Assembly: GCA_004151065.3 (NCBI GenBank)
Contig: NWUY0300013602.1
Location: 1 to 22,614 of the forward strand
Origin: Larix sibirica
Taxonomy: Eukaryota > Streptophyta > Pinopsida > Pinales > Pinaceae
Reading direction: 5' to 3'
Length of the DNA: 22,614 nucleotides
The number at the start of each line of letters is the position of its first letter. Position 1 is the stretch's first letter. The translations under genes were made by a program, and so were the position numbers. This document shows, one piece after another, positions 1 to 8,221 of this stretch. Below the pieces are notes generated by a model. The model was not told where the DNA came from, did not search any database, and saw nothing but the letters and a program-made list of their open reading frames with translations.

Positions 1-168
1 AATATTCAACAAAATAATTTATATTTTCAAAATAGTAAATTTAATATATAAATATTAAAAAACATTCAGGAGCATTCTAAATTTGTTTTAGGATTAATAT
101 AAAGTCAGTTTATTTATGACCAAGGGACTACTATATTCCTTGCCTGGGCAAGGACTAAAAAAAAGGAA
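1..168. other. AT-rich flank, no gene seen
   Basis: This stretch is AT-rich and has no open frame that I recognise. It contains a short inverted repeat, ccttgcc/ggcaagg with a 2-nt centre, at 138-153. It ends in an A-run next to the T-run that I take as the poly(A) tail of the minus-strand LINE. Confidence 0.5.
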
Positions 169-418
169 TTTTTTTTTCACATCGGAAAAAAGACAACTTT
201 ATATTAAAGAAAGTTGTGTATAAAAAATACATCCAAAACTAAGAAAAGTGAGCTTATTCTCTCAATTTCAAAACTGTCTGCATCAAAGTGATACCTAACA
301 ACGATATCTCCAACCATATTACATTCCAGTGCTCATAAGTTCAAAATATAAACAAAACAAAATGACTAGCATAACGACATATCAATTGTCCTTCACAGTC
401 TGCTAAAAAAACATGGAA
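169..418 (-). other. LINE-1 3' UTR with terminal hairpin and poly(A)
   Basis: About 250 bp separate the end of the RNase H frame from the 9-base tail at 169-177. An 8-bp perfect inverted repeat, acaacttt/aaagttgt with a 9-nt loop, lies at 193-217, some 16 bp from the tail. A hairpin near the 3' end is a known recognition feature of RT in some LINEs; its role here is inference. Confidence 0.6.
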
Positions 419-1151
419 CTAAAAATAATAAAAGGATAGGCTATCAGAGCTAATAAGGCCTCCATCCCTGAATTCTTCATAAAAAATTATACCTTCCATC
501 TTGCCAATTGCTTTCTTAGATAGTAAATCAGCAATAACATTGGACTCCCTGTATATGTGGTTGAAAAAGACCTGATCAAAAGCAAAGATCAAAACTCTTA
601 CTCTGGTCATCTAATGTCCCAAAGCTAAAGAGTGCAAAGTAGCACTGCCCTTTTCCCAATCAATAATGCACTTTGAATCCCCCAACACCTGTAATACATT
701 CAACCCTCTTCTCTTAGCAAACCACAACAGTCCCCACAAAGCAAGGAGCTCCGCTCTAGTTTGACCCAAATTCTGTCTTAATTGATAAATGAATCTCATG
801 GGAAGAGTTTATCTTTAACACTAATCCAACCCCACAATGCCCAACCTGTTTCGCTCCATCAAAATAACCCAAAGGAAAACTATAAGCAGATTCATAAAAC
901 TGTACCTTCCCCAATGCCTTAGTAATGCCCCTTCTTTTGTACTCCAAGTAAAAATAAGAAAAATTTAAATTAACCAAAACAACAGTTGGCTTCAAATTTT
1001 TGAAAATATATCCATTTCTAGCTTTCCAAACTTCCCAGATGGAAAAAAATACCAAGAATTGATCCCTTTTATTGTGTGAAAACCAATTTTTCATATTTTC
1101 TTCAAAGAGGGGATAATCCCATGTAGTTTGAAAATTAAAAAACTTCCTCAA
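419..1151 (-). pseudogene. LINE-1 RNase H domain (frameshifted)
   Basis: This is the C-terminal RNase H domain of LINE-1 ORF2, which degrades RNA in RNA:DNA hybrids. Three consecutive minus-strand frames together carry the usual acidic residues: YFDGA (first D, in 756-1151), TRAELLALWG (E, in 611-799), LGDSKCIID (second D, in 611-799) and NVIADLLSKKA (last D, in 419-610). The segment before it, WEVWKARNGYIF near 1010-1030, is the linker typical of plant LINEs between the zinc-binding region and RNase H. The frames are offset, and a stop separates 799-611 from 610-419, so no intact protein is made. All four acidic positions survive, so the decay looks moderate. Confidence 0.8.
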
Positions 1152-1953
1152 TTTAGCCTAGACATCTTGAAAGAAAACACAGTAGTCGAACATATGATCC
1201 ACCGTCTCAAAATCTGATTTGAAAAGACAACAAAAACTCGTACCCTCAAAGCCCCTCTTTTGCAGAATTTTCCAAGTTAGAATCTTATTCTGGAAACAAA
1301 TCCAAGAAAAACATTTAATTTTGATTGGGAAATGTCCATACTAGACCTTCTTAGTCCACCAGCAAGAGCACGCTTCCATCTCAGATTCCAGAATATAATT
1401 GTAATCCAATCGAGCAGTGACCGAGCCATCATATTTGTTATCAGACCAAGCCAAGATGTCTTCATTCTTATTCAGAGTGATACCATCCTGATATAAATTT
1501 TCCACATAACTATCCCATTCAAGAGTTATTGAATGCCTCAGTTCAAGATTCATCGATGTTCGCCAAATTACCATACCATCCGACTGTATAACCGCCATCT
1601 GCTTTATAACAAATATATTTTTCCTGTGCATTTTGTTCTAGTAAACCCTAAGATAACTTATAACCTTCATCGAGCCCATAAACAAGATGAATCCCCAAAT
1701 AAATTTGAGTACCTCTTCTAACTACCCAACATATAGCTTGATTTATAATTGGGAAGGAATTTACCAGACTACGCCAAATAACAGAGCCATAGGAGCACCT
1801 CTTTTCATGAGATCTAAACCAATATACGAGAGTGAGTCTTTTTAGATACTTAGCCTTCACCAGCTTTCCCCAAATTCCCAAATAAACTTCTCCACAAACT
1901 CTTTGCACGCAATGCTTTATTGAAAAAACTCAAATGCTTTATACCCCAACCAC
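1145..1953 (-). pseudogene. LINE-1 RT C-terminal and zinc-binding region (zf-RVT), broken
   Basis: This part lies between the RT palm/thumb and RNase H. The frame at 1648-1908 has GIWGKLVKAKY, a standard post-RT phrase in plant LINEs (a WG..L.AKY pattern). The frame at 1341-1631 ends in CWWTKKV, and the next frame, near 1190-1330, reads through a cysteine/histidine cluster (FCCLFKSDFETVDHMFDYC) that fits the zf-RVT pattern Cx2-4C...H...C. Stops and frame changes near 1908, 1640 and 1340 make it non-functional. I assign it by motif order and position rather than by any full-length match. Confidence 0.7.
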
Positions 1954-3306
1954 CTAGATGTTTAGGAAGAGATAAAACTTCCCATAGGAACTGATTTTTT
2001 TTCTCCTAATGATCGAAATCACAACAGTTGGGATGTTAAATAAGGAGAACCAGTATACAAGGATGATTTGCAAGACCGAATTTACCAATATAAGACGCCC
2101 TCCCAGTGACAACCATCTAAACGACCAGGAGCTAATCTTCTTCTGGATCTTTTTTACTAACCAGTTCCAATATGTAATTTTATAGCCATTCGGTTTCAAA
2201 TGATAGCCAAGATACCGAATGCCTTCTTCTAAGTCAAGCATATGATAAGGAAAGATAGAAGCAATTTGATTAGTTATGACAGGATCCTTACAATGATATA
2301 TAAAATTTGACTTATGTGAACTAATAACCATCCCTGAGGCATCATAGAAAATAGTAATAATCAAATGATATTGTTTCCATTCAACAAGAAAGCCTTCACC
2401 AAACAAAAGGATATCGTCCACAAATAAAAGGTGCGAGATGTTTAGAGAATTAGCAACCTTTAACCCTTTGATTAGCTTATGTTCTTTCGCCTTATTAATC
2501 AGTAAACTAAGCCCTTCAATTGCCAAAATGAACAGATATGGAGACAGCGGGAAGCCCTGTCTAAGCCCACGATTACCACTGAAATAGCTAGAAGGAGACC
2601 CATTTATCAGAACAACAAATCTTGCCGATGTAATACATGCCATGATCCAATTTACTATCTCCACTGTCAAACCAATTTGGATGAGAATAAACCTCATATA
2701 ATTCCAATCCACTCTGTCATAAGCCTTCAAAAGATCCATTTTTAAGATAAAAGCATTAGCTTTCTCCTGTTTCACCGAGTGTAAACCTTCTTGAGCAACC
2801 CCCACGACATCTAATATTTGTCTATTTGGTAGGAAGCCAAATTGTTCTTCCGATATACACCTACCAAGTATTGGTTTTAATCTCTTAGAGATAATCTTTG
2901 TAATAATCTTATAAAAAATATTACATAGAGAAAAAGGTCTATAATCATTGAAGTCAACATGCTTATCTTTCCTTGGAATTAGAGTAATATAGGTAGAGTT
3001 CAAGGAACTCGAAACCTGTTCTTTCCTCTTGGATTCATCGATAGCATCCGTCAACTCTTTGCTCGGAATGTCAAAAAAGTGTAGATAAAATTTAACAGTC
3101 CACCAATTGGGTCCAAGACTTTTATCATTAGAAAAACAATTTAAAACTTTTAGAACCTCTTCTTCAGAGATTTGTTTTCCCACTTCCTGGCAGTCTTCTC
3201 GGCTAAATAAACAAGGAATTTTTTTTATTGTCTTCAACTCATTTTCTAGATTTGTACAATTCTTATTTGTATATATATATCTAGGAAATGATTTATTGCA
3301 GCTCAT
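1954..3306 (-). CDS. LINE-1 reverse transcriptase region (450 codons, open)
   Basis: This is the RT core of LINE-1 ORF2, which copies the element's RNA into DNA at the nicked target. The frame is open for 450 codons, although it is only a segment of a normal ORF2. Visible motifs are the LxxLIPK-like start TLIPRKD (about residues 108-114), DYRPFSLCN (121-129), the motif A aspartate in KMDLLKAYDRVDW (D191), the motif B region GLRQGFPLSP (247-256) and the catalytic FVDD box (295-298, codons 2413-2424). Motif B has F where most LINEs have D (RQGDPLSP), a non-catalytic change. The methionine at 3306 is simply the first in the open stretch: the natural ORF2 continues upstream from the endonuclease across a stop near 3310. 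Confidence 0.9.
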   Translation of the reverse strand: MSCNKSFPRYIYTNKNCTNLENELKTIKKIPCLFSREDCQEVGKQISEEEVLKVLNCFSNDKSLGPNWWTVKFYLHFFDIPSKELTDAIDESKRKEQVSSSLNSTYITLIPRKDKHVDFNDYRPFSLCNIFYKIITKIISKRLKPILGRCISEEQFGFLPNRQILDVVGVAQEGLHSVKQEKANAFILKMDLLKAYDRVDWNYMRFILIQIGLTVEIVNWIMACITSARFVVLINGSPSSYFSGNRGLRQGFPLSPYLFILAIEGLSLLINKAKEHKLIKGLKVANSLNISHLLFVDDILLFGEGFLVEWKQYHLIITIFYDASGMVISSHKSNFIYHCKDPVITNQIASIFPYHMLDLEEGIRYLGYHLKPNGYKITYWNWLVKKIQKKISSWSFRWLSLGGRLILVNSVLQIILVYWFSLFNIPTVVISIIRRKKISSYGKFYLFLNI

Positions 3307-3897
3307 TCCAAAGAAGGATTATCACTAAAGACCATGTCATGTTCTCCTTTGATATCCCAAATAGCATTCATCAACCTTCTTTGATTAGCATACCGGTGAA
3401 AAAATTTAGTGTTATTATCCCTAGCCTGTAACCATACTGCTATGCTTTTATGTCGCCATTATTCCTCAATTTGTCTAAGAATTTTCAACTTATTTTCCTC
3501 CAAAGAAACTATTTTGTCTTTTCTTTCTTGAGAGAAAAAACCTCCATCAATACCTCTTGTCAAGTCCTGTGTTTCCTCTTCAATCTCAACAAATAATTTA
3601 TTATTTTCTGCCTTTTTTTCATGTTCCCAAACTTTCATCGCCTCTCTTAATAGAGACAACTTTTTAAACATGTTATGAAAAGGGGAGAGCTTTACCTCCT
3701 TGGAATACATAGACCATTGTTCACGAACCAGATCGTAGAAAGAGATTTCCTCCAACCAACAAGGGTTGAACTTGAAAGGATACATTGAAAAGTTTATGTC
3801 AAAATCCATCTGTAATATAACTACCTTATGGTCAGAGATACCTCTAGAATAAGACCACGTACGATAACGACCAATGAGATCACATAAATTGAACATA
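3307..3897 (-). pseudogene. LINE-1 endonuclease C-terminus and linker to RT
   Basis: The frame at 3459-3896 starts within the last part of an AP-type endonuclease. SRGISDHKVVIL contains the SDH motif whose histidine is catalytic in this family. A charged helical linker follows. Between 3307 and 3458, another frame reads WLQARDNNTKFFHRYANQRR, the conserved WL..GD.NT.FFH.....RR phrase that precedes RT in plant LINEs. The catalytic Asn, Glu and first Asp of the endonuclease are absent because the copy is truncated at about 3897. A stop near 3310 separates this block from the open RT frame. Confidence 0.78.
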
Positions 3898-3904
3898 GTT
3901 TAGG

Positions 3905-5150
3905 CTTACACTCATGAACTCTTAGACCATGAAGATGTTTACAAAAATGTTGTTTCTTGGGAACAAGTCCAAGAGAGGATCAAGCAACAAGAACAATCTT
4001 TATTTAAAAAAAAAAGAGATAAACAATTTGGAAGAAAGGAAAAAGAATGAAGAAGCAAAAAATTTGAAAAAGGACGCACATTAAAAAAAGAGAGAGGATA
4101 AAGCAAAATTAGAAGCAAAAATTGAAAGGCCAATTAAAGTTAACAACACTGAAAGATTTAAAAAAAATCTAGAAGCTAAAGTGAAAAGGAAAGTAGTAGA
4201 GATAGAACAAAAGGAAAAGTAGCCAAATAAGCTAAAGATGGAGGTGAAGTAGCCAAAAGGAACAAAGAAGATCCTAATATGGCTAAGCTAGCAAGGAATA
4301 CAAGAAGATAAAGACTAAGCTTCAGAGGTGGAGAAGAAAGTTCAAGAAAAAGTTACTTGTGAAGAGGCTACCAAAAAAACAAAAATTAGATGAGGAAGCA
4401 AGGATCAAAGCAACAATTGAGGCAAAGAAAAAAGAACAGGATAAAGCAAAATAATTAAGAAAAGAAATAGTAGAAAATTAAGTTAAGAAAGATAATCAAG
4501 GTCAAGAAGCCAAAGGTGAACTTGAGACCAAAGAGCAATATGAAATCCAATAAACTATAGTTTTAAATATTGATGACTAAATAGATCATACTATGAAAGA
4601 CTCGATCATTCCTAAACAAATAATATGCACCATTGGAGGATACAAAGGTGAGAATGTAATTGATGGAAAGGTGATAACTCCGAGCAAGTTAGAGAACATG
4701 CTATAATGGGGAAACATCTATATCCGATACATTAGATAATGCTGTTGATTTAGAGCTAATAGCTTGTAACAAGAGGAAACAATAAATTGTCAAACAAACA
4801 CAAAAGGTAAATAAAAATAGGCATAGATAATACATCAATATGTACAACTAAAGTTGCAATTTTGGACACTGCGAAAATTAAGTTGTCAGCACTAGTCTCA
4901 AAAGGATTAGTAATAGCTCAAGCTACTTTGGATAAAGCATAGAGCAAAAGACATTTAGAAATATGAAAACAAAATAACACTCTTAGAAAATCAAGTTAAA
5001 TATTATAAATCACCTCAAGGAATGGTTACAAGGTTCATTGAAGATACCTTAGACGAAAATGAAGTAGATGCAGAAGTCAAAAGAAATTTCTACCAAAACA
5101 TTTCCAACTACAGGAGTTAAGTATCAAGCTTTTGATTTTACATGAAGAAA
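3905..5150 (+). pseudogene. Decayed Lys/Glu-rich coding region, function unknown
   Basis: Fragments of plus-strand coding sequence are visible but no long frame survives. A clean start near 3911 reads AYTHELLDHEDVYKNVVSWE and runs into a Lys/Glu/Ala-rich, probably coiled-coil stretch (about 3990-4500) broken by many stops and shifts. Further pieces are GGYKGENVIDGKVITPSKLE near 4635-4695, ILDTAKIKLSALVSKGLVIA near 4860-4920, and FIEDTLDENEVDAEVKRNFY near 5033-5092. The order of a folded N-part, a charged coiled coil and an acidic tail is consistent with a gag-like or host protein, but I do not recognise the family. Part of the coiled coil is duplicated at 6479-6786. LINE-1 adjoins its 5' side. 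Confidence 0.45.
4093..4390 (+). repeat. Diverged direct repeat, copy 1 (Lys/Glu-rich segment)
   Basis: About 300 bp that align over their whole length with 6479-6786. Shared strings include ctaaagtgaaaaggaaag, ggctaagctagcaagg and atacaagaagataaaga. Copy 1 lacks about 11 bp near 4298 that copy 2 has. Confidence 0.75.
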
Positions 5151-6065
5151 CCTAGGCATGGAAAGTTAACAAGGAATGGACAAAATACCAAATTGGTGTT
5201 ATAAAATAAATGCCTTCCACTGATGATGCCCCCACCAAGCACATATGTTGATGGCAGATTGGGACAACAAGGTTAATTTGGTGTGAGATATTTCTTCATA
5301 TTTGGTTTCTCTCCCTGGAAAGGTCGACTTCTATGATGAATCAGACACTGATAGCATTACTTGTGGGAATTCAATTAACTAGGTGGGGTGTGATGGCTTG
5401 GTTTGAAGGTGATGGGACTAAGAGAATGATGTTGAAGTGTGTGCAATTAGTCTAGGGAAGGAATATGGGTCTCTAAGGTAAGGCTATGCCTTTCACTTTG
5501 TTCATTGGATACTTTCCTCCTTTCTTTATGATGTGGGTGCTTCATTTGGTGCCTTATTATGTGGGGGATTTATATCAATTTTGGAAACCTCTCACCCTTA
5601 TCCCTTCCACACCTTGGGGGATTCTCCCCCCTCCTCCCTATGATGAGTCTTTAGGATTCTTCTCTTTGTGTTGGTCAATTTAGTTTCAGGCCATTCTTTA
5701 GGTCTTTCCATGCAATAGTGGGAAAGGGAAGGGGATGATGATTGAAGAGGGGAAGCAATAACAACTCTCAGCCAAACGTGTAGGTCAAGGTCAGTGAAGC
5801 TAAATCCACCCATCTTAACAAAATTCCAGATCCAATACATGAAAAAATATCCAAGGTAAATGCAAGGGTAAAAATTGAGCAAGAGTTCATCAAGGGCGAG
5901 GATATAGTTACGTGTACGAGTCCACGGGTTCAAGACAAAAGATGTACTCGCACCAAAGAAATAGAATATTACAAGACAATAACTCTTTATTGGTAGGTGG
6001 TAGGTCAAGCCTTTTGGGTATGGTCCTTCTTGATGGTTAGGAAGAAAGGAATTACATTTTATTAT
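5151..6065. other. No recognisable gene
   Basis: Mixed-composition DNA. Short plus-strand phrases such as VSLPGKVDFYDESDTDS near 5308-5360 look protein-like and may be a far remnant of the upstream Lys/Glu-rich region. A minus-strand frame of 136 codons (5598-6008) shows no family feature. I see no RNA gene or terminal repeat. Confidence 0.4.
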
Positions 6066-6067
6066 AG

Positions 6068-6250
6068 ATGGATGAACTGAGAGAAGAAAACAGGAAAATG
6101 CAGGCCAAGCTTAACATTATTATCAAGGCAACTACAGGATTGGATTTTGTTGTTTCAACTCTTGCTTCAACTCCTACTTCAGCTAATGAATCCTCTTGTG
6201 GGCAAGAGGTGCCTCTAATTCATGTTTCTAATGATGAAGTAGAATATTAG
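6068..6250 (+). CDS. Small hypothetical ORF (60 aa), possibly a C-terminal exon
   Basis: An ATG-to-TAG frame of 60 residues. The first 18 residues are charged and probably helical (MDELREENRKMQAKLNIII), followed by a Ser/Thr-rich middle and an acidic end, NDEVEY. No family is recognised. An AT-rich stretch resembling a 3' UTR follows (6251-6475). It could be the last exon of a lost transposase or host gene, or a chance frame. It lies between the two copies of the Lys/Glu-rich repeat and shares no obvious frame with either. Confidence 0.25.
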   Translation: MDELREENRKMQAKLNIIIKATTGLDFVVSTLASTPTSANESSCGQEVPLIHVSNDEVEY

Positions 6251-6478
6251 TTTAGCTACTTTGCATTATGACTTTTTGAACTCTACATATCATAGTTATG
6301 TTAAGGTTATAATAGCTCCTTTTTGTAAGTTTATCATGATTAACAATACTTTTTGGACCTCAAATAACAGTTTATTGTTTTATTTATGGTTTGGTTTCCC
6401 TTGGAGAAGACCTAACTAATACACTATGTGAATTATGTTTAAAGTAATATAGATTCTAATAGCTTATAAAAAAATGCA
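6251..6478. other. AT-rich spacer, no gene
   Basis: AT-rich sequence with no open frame. It ends in a 7-A run (6469-6475) immediately before the second Lys/Glu-rich repeat copy. Confidence 0.4.
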
Positions 6479-6786
6479 GAAGGTAAAGCAAAATAAGAAG
6501 TGAAGATTAATAGGCTAATGAAAACTATTGATGTTGAAAGATTAAAAAAGAAAGACAACATATGCTAAAGTGAAAAGGAAAGCAATATAGGCATAGCAAA
6601 AGGTAAAAGCAATGGAAGAAGCTAAAGATAGAGAACAAGTAACCAAAAGAAAGAAAGAAGAAGATGGTAGGGCTAAGCTAGCAAGGAAACAAAAGGAAAT
6701 ACAAGAAGATAAAGATTGAGCTATAGAGGTTGAAAATAAAGTTAAAGAAACGTTACTTACAAACAAGCTACCATAGAAAAACTAAA
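6479..6786 (+). repeat. Diverged direct repeat, copy 2 (Lys/Glu-rich segment), cut by an LTR
   Basis: This is the second copy of the 4093-4390 segment, about 2.4 kb downstream in the same orientation, also with stops in every frame. Its right end stops exactly where the LTR begins (TGTTAG at 6787), so the LTR element inserted into it. Copy 1 continues past the equivalent point. Confidence 0.75.
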
Positions 6787-7306
6787 TGTTAGCACTTTTC
6801 ACATGTGCCAACTTTTATTAACTGCAACTTTAGTTTAAACACTCATAACTTGAATAGAAATCACTATATGGAAGCTTTTGAAACTATTGGAAGGATTTCA
6901 TAACTACAAATCAACATGTAACATCAAATAACACTCAATGAACAACAAACTCATATATGCTTTATATAAAAATATTGATTACACTTTCCTCCCTTGGCCA
7001 TGGCGGGTAAGGGAGTTGTGGAACTCTCTCCTTGAACTTTCTATTATGCACCCGCGGAGTGGGGATTTCAATATAAATTCATTACAAGACATTAAATATT
7101 CAATGACTAATACCCTCTATTTATCTCTTACCCGGAGGTGGGCAATAAATGCTCCACTAACTCCACTTATATCAACAATCCCTTTTACATTTGATCCCCA
7201 GTATTTTGACATTACATGTAATTTTGACCCCAACTAATTCATTAATGACCATAATATTGAGCACAATTACTTATTGGTTGTGTTCGCACACAACCAGGAC
7301 CTAACA
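6787..7306 (-). repeat. Long terminal repeat (3' LTR), Ty3-type, minus strand
   Basis: A 520-bp segment with the terminal inverted bases TGTTAG...CTAACA. On the minus strand a purine-rich tract directly precedes the TG end, which marks this as the 3' LTR of a minus-strand element. Inside, read on minus, are a TATATAAA box (6961-6968) and an AATAAA polyadenylation signal (6814-6819), in the correct order for U3-R-U5. The left flank is ctaaa, a candidate 5-bp target-site duplication. Its partner cannot be checked because no second LTR is in the window. Confidence 0.85.
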
Positions 7307-7322
7307 TCCCCCCACCACTATT
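7307..7322 (-). other. Polypurine tract (PPT)
   Basis: On the minus strand the sequence AGTGGTGGGGGGA abuts the LTR terminus. It is the site where plus-strand DNA synthesis starts in LTR retrotransposons, and it fixes the orientation of the element. Confidence 0.8.
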
Positions 7323-8190
7323 ATTTTACTCGCCCTCGAGTCAACAAATATGGAATCAAATTTGCATGCAGTTGTCGAACTATCTAACTTGTCTGTTACT
7401 CCATCGTCCTTAACATGTAAGCTCCTCACTCAGGTCAACCTCCTCGCAACCTCTTCACTTTGGCCAATTTTGTAAACCGATTCACTCTTCTCGATCCTCA
7501 TCACTCTTAGTGAACCTATTTGCTCTAGCGCAACCTCCTCAGTCAATGGCATCCTCCGCAACCTCTTCTCTGGTGTAGCTTGCTAATTCGACCACAACCT
7601 CGCTATACTTGTCACAAACTCCTCATGCTGGCAACCTGTATCATAGATTTACCTATGGCCATCAACCCATCTTACCATAATGCCTCGTATTATAGCTTGG
7701 GAAACTGCCAAGTCTAACAGGAATCGAGACTATATATAGAGTTGAGCCTGACCAACTATTTGTTGAAGCATGCAACTCATCACCATCTTATTGAATGTTA
7801 TATCGTGGCAGCAAGCCCTAATGCTCCATTTTCCCATGCATAACATATGCAAACTATTGTCTTATCCTCACCACTTCTTGAATGTTTACCTATGACATCC
7901 GCAAACTCTCATCCTCATCACTCCTCGAATACTTGCCTATGGCATCCACAAACACTCATCCTCATAACTCCTTGGATACTTTCCAACCACATCCACATCC
8001 AGAGCACAACCCTCTGTTGGCGCTATCACAACATTCTTTGCTAGTCTAATCCCTCCCTCAGTTACATGACTCTCACTGTCTAGATGTACTCATAATTGTT
8101 CACTGTGTGCTCAAACTTGCTAGTCATAAAATCTATCCACATCCTACCAAAAGAAATCATCCACTGAAAAAGATAGCACAACCATTAGGA
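7323..8190 (-). mobile_element. Degenerate internal 3' region of the LTR retrotransposon
   Basis: This stretch lies upstream of the polypurine tract on the minus strand. Just before the tract it reads DSRAS, a phrase often seen at the end of plant Ty3/gypsy polyproteins. Farther in there is no recognisable integrase, RT or chromodomain, and stops are frequent. A 47-bp tandem repeat lies inside it. The right limit is not defined: no 5' LTR or primer-binding site is visible before 8190, so the element is truncated or rearranged. Confidence 0.45.
7866..7981. repeat. 47-bp tandem repeat, about 2.5 copies
   Basis: Units at 7866-7912 and 7913-7959, and a partial third unit from 7960. Each begins cctca and holds aayactcatcc-type ends. 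The first two units differ at a few positions only. Confidence 0.75.
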
Positions 8191-8221
8191 GAGGGAGGCC
8201 ATTAGTGGTGCGGCCTCCCTC
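8191..8221. repeat. Perfect 10-bp inverted repeat
   Basis: gagggaggcc (8191-8200) and ggcctccctc (8212-8221) flank an 11-nt loop. The GC-rich stem could form a hairpin. No gene is next to it. Confidence 0.7.

Larger units (their letters stand above)
169..3897 (-). mobile_element. LINE-1: 5'-truncated plant L1-type LINE with RNase H
   Basis: Read on the minus strand, the order is endonuclease C-terminus (SDH motif), linker, reverse transcriptase, RVT zinc-binding region, RNase H, a 3' UTR of about 250 bp and a 9-T run at 169-177 (the poly(A) tail). This is the domain order of plant L1-clade ORF2. ORF1 and most of the endonuclease are missing, so the copy is 5'-truncated near 3897, as is common for target-primed reverse transcription. 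I could not find a convincing target-site duplication: the bases left of the T-run do not recur near 3897. Frame is broken between the blocks, but the RT block is still open. LINE-1 differs in sequence from LINE-2 and has no extra frame after its RNase H. Confidence 0.88.

Noticed and set aside
151-3950. Target-site duplication for LINE-1
   Set aside because: No string next to the T-run at 169 recurs near the 5' truncation at about 3897.
5598-6008. Minus-strand frame of 136 aa
   Set aside because: No recognisable domain, odd composition and no flanking support. Treated as chance.
6469-6475. A-run as the poly(A) tail of a plus-strand retroposon ending at 6475
   Set aside because: The equivalent position of the first Lys/Glu-rich copy also has an A-run, so it may simply be shared repeat sequence. 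No target-site duplication was found.
6542-6766. Hydrophobic minus-strand frame of 74 aa
   Set aside because: Same effect: antisense of the Lys/Glu-rich repeat copy. The minus-strand frame at 3939-4133 is rejected for the same reason.
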